A DNA stretch of 64,000 nt. It comes from Idiomarina aminovorans. GTDB taxonomy: Bacteria; Pseudomonadota; Gammaproteobacteria; Enterobacterales; Alteromonadaceae. The stretch spans positions 1 through 64,000 of the forward strand of contig NZ_JAKNDA010000005.1 in the NCBI RefSeq assembly GCF_023155095.1. The letters are read 5' to 3'. The notes beneath the pieces are model-generated. The model was not told the origin of the DNA. It did no database searches and was given only the letters and a program-made list of their open reading frames with translations. The position numbers and the translations under genes were made by a program. This document shows positions 21,201 through 32,173 of this stretch, piece by piece (position 1 is the stretch's first letter; each line of letters starts with the position of its first letter).

Positions 21201-21920
21201 TTAATTGTCATCATTTGCCGTATTCTGAATTGAGAACGAGACGTCAACACGTGCTTCAATCGTTTGCTGACCCGGTAAAGATACCTTGTCTGAGCGGCTA
21301 CTCACTTCAGCCATTTGCATCATGACCGGTCGTGACATTGATTGTTCGGTGATGCTTAATGTGTCGCTGAGCTTAAGCCCGGCAGAGGCGGCCAGGCGCT
21401 CTGCTTTCGCCTTTGCCTGCTGGTAAGCATTAATAAGTGCTTGTTCATATAGGTCTTGCTGGTGACTAATTTCAAATTTTACCCGACCAACACGAGTGAC
21501 TCCGCGCGTCAAAGCAAGATCGATAATGCTGTCGTAGTTTTCCGGCTCTGACAAAGTCACTTGTACTTCCCGTTGAACAACAAACCCATTTTGCTCGGTC
21601 TTACCGTCGTCGTTTCGCTGGTAGCGGGGGGAAATCTGTAGCTGGTAGGAACGGATGTCTTTATCTTCTACACCTTTGCGGTTTAAATCGTTTATCAGAC
21701 GTTTTGTTGTTTCGTCGACTACAGTTTTTTGAGAGCTGAGTTTATTACCGCGTTGCTCAATCCAGAATGTCAGTGACATCTGATCGGGAATAGCCGATAC
21801 ACTACCGGTACCGGATGTCGATACTATCCGCTCACTGGCTTGAGCGACAGTTGCAAATAATGTGGCAAGGAAAGCAAGGCTGATTAAGAGAAACCTTGAT
21901 TTTGAGTGGCTGTAAGTCAT
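21201..21920 (-). CDS. SIMPL-domain (DUF541) periplasmic protein
   Basis: About 239 residues with an N-terminal signal peptide (LISLAFLATLFATVAQA). The mature protein has the SIMPL layout: ERIVSTSGTGSVSAIPDQMSLTFWIE at its start, GVTRVGRVKFEIS near the middle and QAKAKAERLAASAGLKL near residue 185. SIMPL proteins are periplasmic or membrane-associated and have been linked to stress protection (E. coli YggE) but lack a defined activity. I chose the second ATG (21920), which has AAGG eight bases upstream; the first at 21929 has none. It is divergent from recX. Confidence 0.85.
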   Translation of the reverse strand: MTYSHSKSRFLLISLAFLATLFATVAQASERIVSTSGTGSVSAIPDQMSLTFWIEQRGNKLSSQKTVVDETTKRLINDLNRKGVEDKDIRSYQLQISPRYQRNDDGKTEQNGFVVQREVQVTLSEPENYDSIIDLALTRGVTRVGRVKFEISHQQDLYEQALINAYQQAKAKAERLAASAGLKLSDTLSITEQSMSRPVMMQMAEVSSRSDKVSLPGQQTIEARVDVSFSIQNTANDDN

Positions 21921-21970
21921 ATTAAGCATCCTTAGACTAAATTGAATAGTGAGCTGTTGGAGTATAGACC

Positions 21971-22438
21971 ATGGACGAAAGTTCAGAATATGACGAAGGA
22001 GAGCTGCGCGACAGCGCTTTCAGGCTGTTAGCGATGCGTGAGCAAAGCCGTACTGAATTAAAGCGTAAACTCATACAGAAGCAATGGCCGGCAGATATGG
22101 TTAAGCGTGTAGTCGATGAGCTAACCCAGGAAGGCTGGCAAAGTGATGAACGTTTTGCAGGCAGTTTTATTCGCGAGAAAGTAGGGCAAAAGCAAGGGAA
22201 GCTGAAAATTCTGGCGCAGGCGACTCAACAAAAAGGCATTTCAACCGAAACTGTTGAAGATATATTCGAATCCATGGAAATTGACTGGTTTGAATTGTGT
22301 GCTCAGCTTAAGCAGAAAAAATTTGGAGATGACGACCCGGCAGATGAAAAAGCGTGGAACCGACAAGTGCGCTTTTTACAACAACGCGGTTTTACTCCTG
22401 AGCAAATTTTCGCTTGTGTCAATCGACCACGACGCTAG
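21971..22438 (+). CDS. recX: Regulatory protein RecX
   Basis: RecX, 155 residues, inhibits RecA filament growth. It consists of three-helix repeats; RLLAMREQSRTELKRKL near residue 17 and VDELTQEGWQSDERFAGSFIREK near residue 47 are the usual landmarks. The acidic N-terminal extension (about 12 residues) is family-typical. In many gammaproteobacteria the order is recA-recX-alaS; here recX is followed by alaS but recA is missing upstream and a divergent SIMPL gene takes its place. Confidence 0.92.
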   Translation: MDESSEYDEGELRDSAFRLLAMREQSRTELKRKLIQKQWPADMVKRVVDELTQEGWQSDERFAGSFIREKVGQKQGKLKILAQATQQKGISTETVEDIFESMEIDWFELCAQLKQKKFGDDDPADEKAWNRQVRFLQQRGFTPEQIFACVNRPRR

Positions 22439-22519
22439 GCTAGACGGCTACTTCGTGATAGTCTTAAAGCATTAAAATATTGACCTAAAGTCACCCAGTT
22501 AAGATAAGTAGGACTCAAC

Positions 22520-25117
22520 ATGAGCATGAATAGTGCCCAAATTCGTGATGCATTTTTAAATTACTTTGCTGAACGGGGTCATGAAAAAGTGCCTTCAGCA
22601 TCAATGATTCCCGGTAACGATCCCACCCTGTTGTTTACGAATGCGGGGATGGTTCCCTTTAAAGACGTTTTTCTGGGTACTGACAAGCGCCGTTATGATA
22701 AAGCGACTGCAGCGCAGCGTTGTTTGCGCGCCGGTGGTAAGCATAACGATTTAGAAAATGTTGGCTATACTGCTCGTCACCACACGTTCTTCGAAATGAT
22801 GGGGAACTTTAGCTTTGGTGATTACTTCAAAAAGCAGGCTATTGAGTATGCGTGGGATTTTCTAACTAAAGAGTTGAAGTTGTCGGCTGATAAGCTCTGG
22901 ATTACGGTTTTTACCGAAGATGATGAAGCCTATGACATTTGGGCGAAAGATATCGGCGTACCGGAAGATCGTATTTCCCGGATTGGTGAAAAAGACAATT
23001 TTTGGTCTATGGGGGACACCGGTCCCTGTGGTCCATCCTCTGAAGTTTTTTATGACCATGGTCCGGAAGTTTGGGGTGGACCTCCGGGTACACCAGAAGA
23101 AGACGGCGACCGTTATATTGAGATTTGGAATCTGGTCTTTATGCAATATAACCGTCAGGCTGACGGGACCCTGGAGCCATTGCCGGATCCTTCTATCGAT
23201 ACCGGTATGGGGCTCGAGCGTATTTCCGCCATTATGCAGAACGTGCACAGCAATTATGAAATTGATTTATTCCAGGCTCTGATTAAAGCGGCAGCGGATA
23301 TCATTGGCACTGATGACCTTAATAATAAATCTTTGCGGGTTATTGCTGATCATATTCGTTCTTGCTCATTTTTGATTACCGATGGTGTGATGCCGTCAAA
23401 TGAAGGTCGTGGTTATGTTTTGCGTCGGATAATACGCAGAGCCGTGCGGCATGGGCACCTGTTGGGTGCTAAAGATACCTTCTTTTTCCGATTAGTTGAC
23501 GAACTTGCGCGCCAGATGGGCGATGCGTATCCGGAATTAAAGCAGAAACAGCAAATAATTAAAGATGCTCTTGAGCGTGAAGAACATCAATTTGCGCGAA
23601 CGCTTGAACGTGGTTTGGCTATTTTGTCCGATGAAATAACGCAGCTAAGCGGCCAGGTGATACCGGGCGACGTTGTGTTCAAACTTTATGATACTTATGG
23701 TTTTCCGGTCGACTTAACTGCGGACATTGCCCGCGAGCATGAGTTGACAGTTGATGAGCAAGGTTTTGAACAGGCTATGTCAGAGCAGCGTCAGCGTGCG
23801 CAACAGGCTTCGCAGTTCGGAATGGACTATAATCAACAGCTTAAATCTGAAAATAAAACCGAATTTACCGGTTACGATAACGTTGCCGGGCAGGCCAAAG
23901 TGGTTGAATTATTCAAAGAAGGTCAGCCGGTAGAGCAATTAGAGGCCGGAGAAACAGGCCTTGTGGTTTTATCGGAAACCCCTTTTTATGCAGAAAGCGG
24001 TGGTCAAATTGGCGATAAAGGTGTTTTGGTTTCTAATGGCCCGGCATTTGAAGTGACAGACACCCAGTATATTGGTAAGGCAATAGCCCATCACGGTGTC
24101 GCTAAAGCTGACGTTAAGCTGAACGACAGTGTAAAAGCTGAAATTGATTCAGAGCGTCGGGAAAATATTAAACGGAATCATTCAGCGACTCACTTACTGC
24201 ATGCTGCTCTCAGAAACTTGTTAGGTGAGCATGTTACGCAGAAAGGGTCGTTAGTTGAGGCCGATAAAATGCGTTTTGACTTCTCGCATTTTGAACCGGT
24301 AACGAATGAACAACTGGCTCAGTTAGAGCGCGAAGTGAACGCGCAAATTTGTGCAAACTTGCCGCTGCAAACACAGCTTATGGCTATTGACGAAGCAAAA
24401 GAAGCTGGCGCTATGGCGTTGTTTGGTGAAAAGTATGATGAGCAAGTACGGGTTGTGCGGATGGGCGATTTCTCCATGGAGCTTTGTGGTGGTACGCATG
24501 TGAAAGCTACTGGTGATATCGGCTTATGCAGAATAACCTCAGAAGGTGGTATTGCTTCAGGTGTGCGTCGTATTGAAGTGGTAACCGGGCAGGCGGCGAT
24601 ACGTCATACTCAGCAACAGCAAGCCGTATTGCAGCGAATTGCCGGCGAATTAAAAACGGAACCAACTTCTGTGGCAGATAAAGTGCAGCAACTGCAGCAG
24701 AAGTTCCGGGAGTTAGAACGTAAAAATGAACAGCTGCAACATAAGTTAGCGCAACAAGCTGGTGGTGGGTTAATGGCTCAGGCCGTTGATATTAATGGTG
24801 TCAAAGCAATAATTGCTGAGCTGGATCAGGCCGATCCTAAATCTTTACGTGGATTAGTTGATGATCTGAAGAACCAAATTGGTTCAGGTATCGTATTATT
24901 AGGAACTGCAAATGGTGATAAGGTCAGTTTAATAGCTGGCGTGACTACCGATTTAACGTCTAAAGTTAAGGCAGGAGATATTGTGAATCAGGCTGCGAAT
25001 GTAGTTGGTGGAAAGGGCGGAGGGCGTCCGGACATGGCTCAGGCTGGTGGTTCACTCCCTGAACAGTTGAATGAGGCTTTGGCAACGGCTACGACTTGGT
25101 TGCAGCAACAACTGTAG
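22520..25117 (+). CDS. alaS: Alanyl-tRNA synthetase
   Basis: An 865-residue class II synthetase that charges tRNA-Ala. The aminoacylation domain begins [18 protein letters not shown] and contains [15 protein letters not shown]. The editing domain shows the zinc-binding [11 protein letters not shown] near residue 554 and CGGTH near residue 656. The C-Ala domain covers roughly the last 130 residues and contains a glycine-rich [15 protein letters not shown]. The domain order and length match bacterial AlaS. csrA follows in the same direction. Confidence 0.97.
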   Translation: MSMNSAQIRDAFLNYFAERGHEKVPSASMIPGNDPTLLFTNAGMVPFKDVFLGTDKRRYDKATAAQRCLRAGGKHNDLENVGYTARHHTFFEMMGNFSFGDYFKKQAIEYAWDFLTKELKLSADKLWITVFTEDDEAYDIWAKDIGVPEDRISRIGEKDNFWSMGDTGPCGPSSEVFYDHGPEVWGGPPGTPEEDGDRYIEIWNLVFMQYNRQADGTLEPLPDPSIDTGMGLERISAIMQNVHSNYEIDLFQALIKAAADIIGTDDLNNKSLRVIADHIRSCSFLITDGVMPSNEGRGYVLRRIIRRAVRHGHLLGAKDTFFFRLVDELARQMGDAYPELKQKQQIIKDALEREEHQFARTLERGLAILSDEITQLSGQVIPGDVVFKLYDTYGFPVDLTADIAREHELTVDEQGFEQAMSEQRQRAQQASQFGMDYNQQLKSENKTEFTGYDNVAGQAKVVELFKEGQPVEQLEAGETGLVVLSETPFYAESGGQIGDKGVLVSNGPAFEVTDTQYIGKAIAHHGVAKADVKLNDSVKAEIDSERRENIKRNHSATHLLHAALRNLLGEHVTQKGSLVEADKMRFDFSHFEPVTNEQLAQLEREVNAQICANLPLQTQLMAIDEAKEAGAMALFGEKYDEQVRVVRMGDFSMELCGGTHVKATGDIGLCRITSEGGIASGVRRIEVVTGQAAIRHTQQQQAVLQRIAGELKTEPTSVADKVQQLQQKFRELERKNEQLQHKLAQQAGGGLMAQAVDINGVKAIIAELDQADPKSLRGLVDDLKNQIGSGIVLLGTANGDKVSLIAGVTTDLTSKVKAGDIVNQAANVVGGKGGGRPDMAQAGGSLPEQLNEALATATTWLQQQL

Positions 25118-25265
25118 TTATTGCTGCATTGGTTGAAAAAGTAACGAGTAATTATGAGCTTCGTTATAGTGTAATCGCTCTCAGTATTGGTAGACTGCGT
25201 GTCACAATTCAGGGAAAAGTTCGATATTCGCGGTAATAATCGGAACAGTATTGAAGGAGCAATTT

Positions 25266-25454
25266 ATGCTAATTTTAACTCGCCGTGTAGGTGAAACATT
25301 AATGATAGGTGATGATGTTTCGGTCACCGTTCTCGGCGTTAAGGGAAACCAAGTACGTATTGGTGTTAATGCCCCGAAAGACGTTTCCGTTCATCGCGAA
25401 GAAATTTATATGCGTATTCAGTCTGAAAAAGACGATGAGCAAGAACCAGAGTAA
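25266..25454 (+). CDS. csrA: Carbon storage regulator CsrA
   Basis: The 62-residue RNA-binding regulator begins [17 protein letters not shown] and includes [19 protein letters not shown], covering both RNA-binding edges (the conserved Leu4/Arg6 region and Arg44). CsrA dimers bind GGA motifs in mRNA leaders to control translation and stability. The ATG at 25266 has GGAG eight bases upstream; an upstream in-frame start at 25251 would add residues foreign to the family. A strong terminator follows. Confidence 0.97.
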   Translation: MLILTRRVGETLMIGDDVSVTVLGVKGNQVRIGVNAPKDVSVHREEIYMRIQSEKDDEQEPE

Positions 25455-25464
25455 ATGATTAGAT

Positions 25465-25491
25465 AAGACCGGCGGAAGCCGGTCTTTTTTT
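25465..25491 (+). terminator. csrA rho-independent terminator
   Basis: A stem AAGACCGGC / GCCGGTCTT with a GGAA loop is followed by a run of T. It lies 10 bases after the csrA stop. Confidence 0.92.
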
Positions 25492-25571
25492 ATGTTTTCG
25501 ACCGTTTTGCAGAAAAATCATGCGAGATGGTTAATTATCCCACACTTAGACGTGAGTTTTTAAAAAAGCGA

Positions 25572-25599
25572 TTGACATTATTGCCAACATCGCTAGAAT
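25572..25599 (+). promoter_or_regulatory. tRNA operon promoter
   Basis: TTGACA (25572-25577) and TAGAAT (25594-25599) are 16 bases apart, and the tRNA-Ser gene starts 17 bases later. The bases after the -10 (TCACGCCAC) are rather GC-rich, as expected for a stringently controlled stable-RNA promoter. Confidence 0.7.
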
Positions 25600-25616
25600 T
25601 CACGCCACAACGATTT

Positions 25617-25709
25617 GGAGAGGTGGCCGAGTGGCTGAAGGCGCTCCCCTGCTAAGGGAGTATAGGGTTTGTAGCCCTATCGAGGGTTCGAATCCCTCCC
25701 TCTCCGCCA
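25617..25709 (+). tRNA. tRNA-Ser (anticodon GCT)
   Basis: A 93-base class II tRNA with acceptor stem GGAGAGG / CCTCTCC, anticodon loop CTGCTAA, a long variable arm (TATAGGGTTTGTAGCCCTAT), T-loop GGTTCGAATCC and encoded CCA. The GCT anticodon reads AGC and AGT codons. Confidence 0.97.
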
Positions 25710-25729
25710 GTCGTTTGAAGTAACAGTAC

Positions 25730-25806
25730 GCGCTCGTAGCTCAACTGGATAGAGTACCTGGCTACGAACCAGGCGGTTGGAGGTTCGAGTCCTCCCGAGC
25801 GCGCCA
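25730..25806 (+). tRNA. tRNA-Arg (anticodon ACG), copy 1
   Basis: A 77-base tRNA with acceptor stem GCGCTCG / CGAGCGC, anticodon loop CTACGAA and encoded CCA. The ACG anticodon is normally edited to ICG by TadA to read CGT, CGC and CGA. It lies 20 bases after tRNA-Ser. Confidence 0.97.
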
Positions 25807-25827
25807 TATTGTTACCAACCTGAATAC

Positions 25828-25904
25828 GCGCTCGTAGCTCAACTGGATAGAGTACCTGGCTACGAACCAGGCGGTTGGAGGTTCGAGTCCTCCCGAGCGC
25901 GCCA
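25828..25904 (+). tRNA. tRNA-Arg (anticodon ACG), copy 2
   Basis: This copy is identical to the one at 25730-25806, separated by a 21-base spacer. Such tandem duplicates arise by recombination and raise the dosage of the isoacceptor. Confidence 0.97.
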
Positions 25905-26045
25905 TTCTTAATACCCCCCTTTAATTTTTAACCGCATTCAATCATTGAATACCCACTATTTACTGCTGTATCTCCTTGCGTGACTTGCTACCATAGTATT
26001 TAATAATTTTATAACAATACCTTAGCAATCAATTAGGAGTGCTTC

Positions 26046-26309
26046 GTGTCGGAATTGCTCAGTCAAGCTGCGCAACTCATGCTGGTTGGTATGGGCGCAG
26101 TCATTACCTTTCTTTTCTTATTGATCGTCGCTATGAGCGTTATGAAGCGCTTTATCCCGGCACCCGAAGCTGTCACTAACACTCAAGCGACACCTGAAGA
26201 TAAAAGCTCTGATACCGCACCTCCTGCGGTACTGGCCGCAATTTCAGCTGCTATTCATCATTACCGCAAGGATAAAAAAGCAGCGAATAACAAGGAGAAA
26301 TCACAATGA
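26046..26309 (+). CDS. oadG: Oxaloacetate decarboxylase gamma chain
   Basis: The 87-residue subunit has one N-terminal membrane segment ([22 protein letters not shown]) and a short hydrophilic tail with a His (HHYRK), as in OadG, which anchors the alpha subunit and helps bind zinc. The start is GTG with AGGAG eight bases upstream. It overlaps oadA by four bases. It is the first gene of the oadGAB sodium pump operon. Confidence 0.88.
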   Translation: MSELLSQAAQLMLVGMGAVITFLFLLIVAMSVMKRFIPAPEAVTNTQATPEDKSSDTAPPAVLAAISAAIHHYRKDKKAANNKEKSQ

Positions 26310-28096
26310 GTAAACCCCTGCTACTGACAGAGTTAGTCCTTCGTGACGCTCATCAGTCACTACTGGCAACGCGTATGCGCCTGGAAGACATGTTACCTAT
26401 TGCTGAAAAGCTCGATAAAATCGGCTATTGGTCAATGGAATCCTGGGGGGGAGCGACCTTTGATTCTTGTATTCGCTACTTGGGTGAAGACCCCTGGGAG
26501 CGCATTCGCGAACTGAAAAAGGCGATGCCAAATACCCGTCAGCAAATGCTGCTAAGAGGTCAAAACCTGCTAGGCTATCGCCATTATGCGGATGACGTTG
26601 TAAAGCGTTTTATTGAACGCGCCAAAGAAAATGGTGTGGATGTTTTTCGTATCTTTGACGCCATGAATGACGTTCGTAACCTAAAAACGGCAATAAAAGC
26701 AGCAAAAGATGTGGATGGCCACGCCCAGGGGACGCTGGCTTACACGGTCAGCCCAGTGCACACCCTGGATAAATGGGTGGCTATGGCACAAGAATTAGAA
26801 GATTTAGGCTGCGACTCTCTTTTTATTAAAGACATGGCGGGTTTGTTAAGACCCAACGACGCTTATGAGTTAGTGAGCGCACTGAAAGAAAAAACGGATT
26901 TACCCATTGCTATGCAGTGCCATGCAACAACCGGGCTGAGTGTGGCTACCTATCAAAAATCGATAGATGCCGGCATTGATATGCTGGATACAGCAATTTC
27001 ATCAATGAGCATGACCTATGGTCACTCGCCAACAGAAACCTTAGTAGCAATGACAGAAGGTACCGATCGGGATACCGGTTTGTCACTGCCGGATCTGGCT
27101 GAGGTTGCCACTTACTTCCGTGAGGTTCGTAAAAAATACGCGAAGTTCGAAGGTTCTCTTAAAGGTGTCGATGCGCGTATCCTTCTTGCTCAGGTTCCGG
27201 GCGGGATGCTGACGAATATGGAAGGCCAGTTAAAAGAGCAGGGCGCTCTGGATAAGTTTGACGAGGTGTTGGAGGAAATTCCGAAAGTACGTGAAGACCT
27301 TGGTTTTATACCTCTGGTTACGCCAACCTCGCAGATAGTTGGAACGCAAGCCGTTATGAACGTATTGAGCGGTGAACGTTATTCCAATATTTCTAAAGAA
27401 ACAGCGGCGGTTCTAAAAGGTGAGTATGGAGCGACTGCAGCCGAAGTGAATAAAGACTTACAGAAAAGGGTTCTGGATGGTGAAGAGGCCATTACCTGCC
27501 GACCCGCTGATTTGTTGGATAACGAGCTGGATGCGCTAACGAAAGAGCTTAAAGACAAAGCGACAGATGAAGATATTCGCTTAGCCGATGATGTGATTGA
27601 TGATGTTTTAACTTACGCTTTATTCCCGCAAATTGGGCTTAAATTCCTGAAAAATCGTGATAATGCGGAGGCTTTTGAGCCTGTACCGGGTGAAGAAGCA
27701 GAACAGAAAGCTGAAACTCAAGAAAAAGAAGCTCCGGCAACGACTGGCGGCGTTGAACAATACGACGTTGAGGTCGATGGTAAACGATATAATGTCAAAG
27801 TTGGACCAACCGGTAAGTTAGACTCTGTGAAGCCAGCATCATCTGACGAACCGTCAGATGATGCTGATGAGTCAACCCCAGGCGGCGAAACGATTAAAGC
27901 CCCACTTGCCGGTAATATATTTAAGGTTGTTGCCAAAGAAGGTACGACGGTTAAAGTCGGCGATGTTGTATTAGTGTTGGAAGCGATGAAAATGGAAACC
28001 GATATTAAAGCGGAGAAAGACGGAAAGGTTCAGTCCCTTCATGTGAAAGAAGGTGATGCAGTTACCGTTGGCGATGCTTTGGTGACGGTAGGATAA
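26306..28096 (+). CDS. oadA: Oxaloacetate decarboxylase alpha chain (biotin carrier and carboxyltransferase)
   Basis: This 596-residue subunit transfers CO2 from oxaloacetate to biotin. The carboxyltransferase TIM barrel begins with [18 protein letters not shown], and the barrel metal-binding lysine lies in SLFIKDMAG near residue 174. A Glu/Ser/Thr-rich linker (about residues 450-520) leads to the biotin domain with [10 protein letters not shown] near residue 562, whose central lysine is biotinylated. Decarboxylation drives Na+ export through OadB. An OadA homologue can also serve as pyruvate carboxylase subunit B, but the oadG and oadB neighbours settle the role. Confidence 0.95.
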   Translation: MSKPLLLTELVLRDAHQSLLATRMRLEDMLPIAEKLDKIGYWSMESWGGATFDSCIRYLGEDPWERIRELKKAMPNTRQQMLLRGQNLLGYRHYADDVVKRFIERAKENGVDVFRIFDAMNDVRNLKTAIKAAKDVDGHAQGTLAYTVSPVHTLDKWVAMAQELEDLGCDSLFIKDMAGLLRPNDAYELVSALKEKTDLPIAMQCHATTGLSVATYQKSIDAGIDMLDTAISSMSMTYGHSPTETLVAMTEGTDRDTGLSLPDLAEVATYFREVRKKYAKFEGSLKGVDARILLAQVPGGMLTNMEGQLKEQGALDKFDEVLEEIPKVREDLGFIPLVTPTSQIVGTQAVMNVLSGERYSNISKETAAVLKGEYGATAAEVNKDLQKRVLDGEEAITCRPADLLDNELDALTKELKDKATDEDIRLADDVIDDVLTYALFPQIGLKFLKNRDNAEAFEPVPGEEAEQKAETQEKEAPATTGGVEQYDVEVDGKRYNVKVGPTGKLDSVKPASSDEPSDDADESTPGGETIKAPLAGNIFKVVAKEGTTVKVGDVVLVLEAMKMETDIKAEKDGKVQSLHVKEGDAVTVGDALVTVG

Positions 28097-28097
28097 T

Positions 28098-29225
28098 ATG
28101 GATAAGTTACAAACTTTATGGGAAACCACTGGCATTGCCGCAATGACGTTCGGCCAGCTCAGCATGATTATTGTTGGCGGGCTGTTATTGTATCTGGCAA
28201 TTTCAAAGAAATTTGAACCTTTATTACTGTTACCTATTGGCTTTGGGGCAATACTTGCCAATATTCCTCTCGGTGGCTTTACTGAACCGGGTGGGGTTCT
28301 TTACTACGTGTATAATGTCGGTATTGATACCGGCATGTTTCCCTTGCTCATTTTCATGGGAGTGGGGGCACTAACCGATTTTGGACCTTTACTGGCGAAT
28401 CCGAAAATGTTGTTTCTGGGAGCCGCCGCTCAGTTTGGTATTTTTGCAACGTTATTCGGCGCTGTCGGTTTAAATGCAATACCCGGAATAGAGTTTACCA
28501 TGTCAGATGCCGCCGCTATTTCGATTATTGGGGGCGCCGACGGGCCTACGGCGATATTCATTGCATCTAAAATGGCGCCTGATCTACTGGGTGCTGTTGC
28601 GGTAGCAGCCTATTCTTATATGGCGCTGGTGCCCATCATTCAGCCGCCCATCATGAAGCTTTTTACGACTCAGGCTGAACGTGAAATAAAGATGGAGCAA
28701 TTGCGGCCGGTTGCGCGGCGGGAGAAACTTTTTTTCCCATTGCTCGCCGTAGGATTAACCTTGCTGTTTTTACCGTCAGCGACGCCGCTGATTGGTATGT
28801 TCTGTTTAGGTAATTTGATGCGGGAGTCCGGTGTCGTTGAGCGTTTAACTAAAACGACTCAGAACGAGCTGATCAATATTGTGACTATCTTTCTTGGTTT
28901 GGCGGTTGGCTCTAAATTACAGGCGGATCAGTTTCTCAGCTTTCAGACATTAGGTATTCTGGTATTAGGTGCTTTGGCCTTCTCTATCGGCACTGCCAGT
29001 GGTATTTTAATGGCGAAATTGATGGGTAAGTTGAGTAAAGATCCGATTAATCCGCTGATTGGTGCTGCCGGAGTATCAGCTGTACCTATGGCAGCGCGGG
29101 TGGTTAATAAAGTTGGACTACAGGCTAACCAGCAGAACTTTTTGCTGATGCATGCTATGGGACCTAATGTCGCCGGAGTACTGGGCTCAGCAGTCGCCGC
29201 GGGCGTTTTACTGGCTTTAGTTTAA
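28098..29225 (+). CDS. oadB: Oxaloacetate decarboxylase beta chain (Na+ pump)
   Basis: A 375-residue membrane protein with about nine or more transmembrane segments. The conserved [12 protein letters not shown] near residue 149 contains the aspartate involved in Na+ translocation, and [13 protein letters not shown] near residue 320 carries other ion-path residues. It decarboxylates carboxybiotin and pumps sodium outward. It starts one base after the oadA stop, and its last bases overlap the end of a small convergent gene. Confidence 0.95.
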   Translation: MDKLQTLWETTGIAAMTFGQLSMIIVGGLLLYLAISKKFEPLLLLPIGFGAILANIPLGGFTEPGGVLYYVYNVGIDTGMFPLLIFMGVGALTDFGPLLANPKMLFLGAAAQFGIFATLFGAVGLNAIPGIEFTMSDAAAISIIGGADGPTAIFIASKMAPDLLGAVAVAAYSYMALVPIIQPPIMKLFTTQAEREIKMEQLRPVARREKLFFPLLAVGLTLLFLPSATPLIGMFCLGNLMRESGVVERLTKTTQNELINIVTIFLGLAVGSKLQADQFLSFQTLGILVLGALAFSIGTASGILMAKLMGKLSKDPINPLIGAAGVSAVPMAARVVNKVGLQANQQNFLLMHAMGPNVAGVLGSAVAAGVLLALV

Positions 29226-29395
29226 CGTCCGGTCAGGAACATCATCGCCGTGTAAAAAGCGGCGATGACAGCGCTTATTACCGCAATATACACAAAACCT
29301 TTGTAACCTTGTTTGATACTCCAGCCGTTAGCGCGCAAGTACAGCAACCAAATCAGACTGAGTAGTAACGGAATAATAAAAAAGTACCGGGTCAT
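29222..29395 (-). CDS. Small two-helix membrane protein of unknown function
   Basis: A 57-residue reading frame begins [20 protein letters not shown] and has a second hydrophobic helix around residues 34-54, joined by a short basic loop ([13 protein letters not shown]). AAGGA lies seven bases before the ATG. It starts only nine bases after the stop of the hybrid histidine kinase, so the two are almost surely co-transcribed. Its stop codon overlaps the oadB stop by two bases. I recognise no family. Confidence 0.65.
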   Translation of the reverse strand: MTRYFFIIPLLLSLIWLLYLRANGWSIKQGYKGFVYIAVISAVIAAFYTAMMFLTGR

Positions 29396-29404
29396 TGCAA
29401 TTCC

Positions 29405-32005
29405 TTAAGACTGATGTTGCTGAATAGCTTCTAAGTCGACAGCCGCCTGATGAGCATAACGTAAACGTTTTTCCAATTCAGTAATTTGATCGGCCACTTT
29501 ATCAATATTTCCATCTGCCATAAATTGCTCAAGATCAGCCGCTTTGCTTTGCAACTGAGTAAAACCGAGGTTTGCGGCCGCTCCTTTCAGGGAGTGGAAA
29601 TAGCGCCGGGCACTCTCATGCTGCCCGCGGGTAATAAAGTCAGAAACTTTAGTCGCACTACCCTGGTAGGTTTCATGCAATTGCTCTGCTAACTTGAGGT
29701 AAAGCTCAACATTATACTGTAAGCGCTTAAGTGCTGTTTCAAATTCAATGCCCTTCACTTGCGGGATACGAACCGGAGGTTTCGTCGCCTCATCTTGTTT
29801 TGGCTCAGCGGGGGTTTCTGGTGGCTGATTATTGGTGTAATCACCCGGAACCGCCCATTTTATAATCGCTTTAATGAGTTGTTTTTCATCAATCGGTTTC
29901 GCAATATGGCCTTGCATGCCTGCGGCGAGCGAGCGCTCTTCATCGCCACTCATTGCATTGGCCGTCATTGCCAGAATAGGCAGTTGTTGATAATTAAAGT
30001 CGGCACGTATTGTCTGAGCTGCTTTAAGACCATCCATGACCGGCATCTGAATGTCCATTAACACCACCGAGTAATTCTTGTTGTGAACCGCCTCGACAGC
30101 TAATTGACCATTTTCCACTATATCCACTGTAAATTTATGACTGGAGAGAATCTCGTGAGCAACTTGCTGGTTAATTTCATTATCTTCTACGACCAAAATT
30201 GGCGCCCGCAGAATACTTTCCGGAATGCTGTCACTACTGTTAATATCGTTCTCATCGGGCAGTTCACGCTGAAATAAGGTTGAGGTCAGGCTTCGCCCTA
30301 AGGTTGAGGCGGTAAAAGGTTTCGGAATGATATCGTTGACGCCTGCCTGCCTGGCTTTTTCCGATAACTCCTCGGCATAATACCCGGTAGCCAAAGTGAG
30401 TTTAGGGCGAACATCATCGGAGTAGTGTTCAGTAATTTTTTGACAAAATTCCAGACCGTCCATACCCGGTAGACGCCAGTCCACCAAAACCAATTGATAA
30501 GGAGTATCTTCCTCAACAGACTGCTGAAAGACCTGAAGCGCTTGCTCGCCTGTACGGCAAACCTTAACGTCGACCTGATAACTGCGCAGCATTTCATAAA
30601 GCATTTCGCGGGTACTTAAATTATCGTCAATTGCGAGAATGCGGACACCGCTGAGCTTCTGCAGAAGGTATTGATGATGGCTGTTGTCCTGTTGCTTTTG
30701 CAGTGGCAGTTCTACTTCGATGTAAAACGTTGAGCCCTGACCCTCGGCACTGGTAACACCAATATCGCCGCCCATGAGTAAAATGAGCCGGCGGGAAATA
30801 GCTAAGCCAAGGCCGGTCCCGCCATATTTTCGGGTTGTAGAAGTGTCTGCCTGAGTAAAGGCTTTAAACAAGTTAGCCCGTTGTTCTTCGTCCATACCAA
30901 TGCCCGTATCGGTTACGGCGATGCGCAGAAGAACACTGTCTTGGGAGCTGTCGAGCAAGTTAACGGCGACATTGATTTCACCATCTTCAGTGAATTTTAT
31001 CGCATTGCTAATTAAGTTGACCAGAACCTGGTTTAACCGCAGCGAGTCACCAATTAAACGCGTGGGTATATTCGCCGGCAAGTTAATGATGAATTCCAGA
31101 TCTTTATCGTAAGCACGGTAAGCAAACATATCAGCGAGTGAAGTTAAGACATCCTGCAAGTCAAAAGGAATACGCTCAACGGTCAGTTTACCCGCATCAA
31201 TTTTTGAAAAATCGAGAATGTCGTTAATAACACCCAGCAAAGCTTGTGATGACGAATCGATAACTTTGATATAGCGCTTTTGTTTTTGGGTCAGCTCGGT
31301 TTTAAGGCATAGGTTTGCCATGCCAACTATGGCGTTAATCGGGGTTCGAATTTCATGACTCATATTGGCCAGGAATTCACCTTTAGACTGATTGGCGCGC
31401 TCAGCCGTTTCTTTTGCTTTTTCCATTTCTTCAGCAACCGACTTTATGCCGGAAATATCGTAGTAGCTACCAAGAATACCGATAATGTTATGGTCATCGT
31501 CGTAAAGCGGAACACTGGAATGCTCTACCCACTGGATTTTGCTACCCACTTTCAGCTCTAGCTCTGCATTGACAGAAGGTGCTTTTTGGCTAAAGGTTTC
31601 TTTATCTCTTTCCAGTAAAACGTCATTGCTGGCAAGCGACTCGATTTCAGCATCTGATTTGCCTGCTAAAGCCTCAGGGGCAATACCAAAATCGTCAGCA
31701 AAAGCCTGGTTTCCGCCGAGTAGCTTAAGTTGCGGGTCGCGCCAATATACCCGTGTCGGCAGGTCATTAAATACTTGCTCGAACAACTGCAGAGAGTCGG
31801 ATGATAAAAAGGGCTGGCGAAAAGGGGCGGTTAACGCATTGCGACGGGACCACCACCAAATGACAATACCAATGATCAAACTGAACAGGATCATTGCGAC
31901 TAGAGCTGTGTCGCTCCAGGGAGCAGGCAGCAGTGCATATAATGCCAGACTGGTGACCTGAAGAATGACAAAAATAAGCTGTAAAAATGTCCAGAATGAA
32001 TTCAT
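29405..32005 (-). CDS. Hybrid sensor histidine kinase (PAS-HisKA-HATPase-REC-REC-HPt)
   Basis: An 866-residue membrane kinase. Two transmembrane helices lie within residues 1-50 with almost no periplasmic part between them. A PAS domain covers roughly 70-195, and the HisKA box MSHEIRTPINAIVG near residue 215 contains the phosphorylated His. The ATPase G-boxes (DTGIGMDEEQ, GGTGLGLAIS) follow near residues 370-405. Two receivers have their Asp in LVDWRLPGMDG and LMDIQMPVMDG, and the HPt His is in YFHSLKGAAANLG near residue 808. It resembles BarA in layout but lacks a periplasmic sensor and HAMP domain, so I do not name it. The signal is unknown. Confidence 0.9.
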   Translation of the reverse strand: MNSFWTFLQLIFVILQVTSLALYALLPAPWSDTALVAMILFSLIIGIVIWWWSRRNALTAPFRQPFLSSDSLQLFEQVFNDLPTRVYWRDPQLKLLGGNQAFADDFGIAPEALAGKSDAEIESLASNDVLLERDKETFSQKAPSVNAELELKVGSKIQWVEHSSVPLYDDDHNIIGILGSYYDISGIKSVAEEMEKAKETAERANQSKGEFLANMSHEIRTPINAIVGMANLCLKTELTQKQKRYIKVIDSSSQALLGVINDILDFSKIDAGKLTVERIPFDLQDVLTSLADMFAYRAYDKDLEFIINLPANIPTRLIGDSLRLNQVLVNLISNAIKFTEDGEINVAVNLLDSSQDSVLLRIAVTDTGIGMDEEQRANLFKAFTQADTSTTRKYGGTGLGLAISRRLILLMGGDIGVTSAEGQGSTFYIEVELPLQKQQDNSHHQYLLQKLSGVRILAIDDNLSTREMLYEMLRSYQVDVKVCRTGEQALQVFQQSVEEDTPYQLVLVDWRLPGMDGLEFCQKITEHYSDDVRPKLTLATGYYAEELSEKARQAGVNDIIPKPFTASTLGRSLTSTLFQRELPDENDINSSDSIPESILRAPILVVEDNEINQQVAHEILSSHKFTVDIVENGQLAVEAVHNKNYSVVLMDIQMPVMDGLKAAQTIRADFNYQQLPILAMTANAMSGDEERSLAAGMQGHIAKPIDEKQLIKAIIKWAVPGDYTNNQPPETPAEPKQDEATKPPVRIPQVKGIEFETALKRLQYNVELYLKLAEQLHETYQGSATKVSDFITRGQHESARRYFHSLKGAAANLGFTQLQSKAADLEQFMADGNIDKVADQITELEKRLRYAHQAAVDLEAIQQHQS

Positions 32006-32173
32006 GGTTAATCCGTAACCGAGTGGTTATATAAACGGCATGTAGTCTGCCACGTTGAGCCTGAATCGCCAAGTTATGTGCGTAAATTAACAGCGACAAA
32101 CATAGACCTTTGAGCGAATTACCAGTAAGCTAATCGCCAGAAAAACATCCGTATAAGTGAATGGAGTTGTCTT

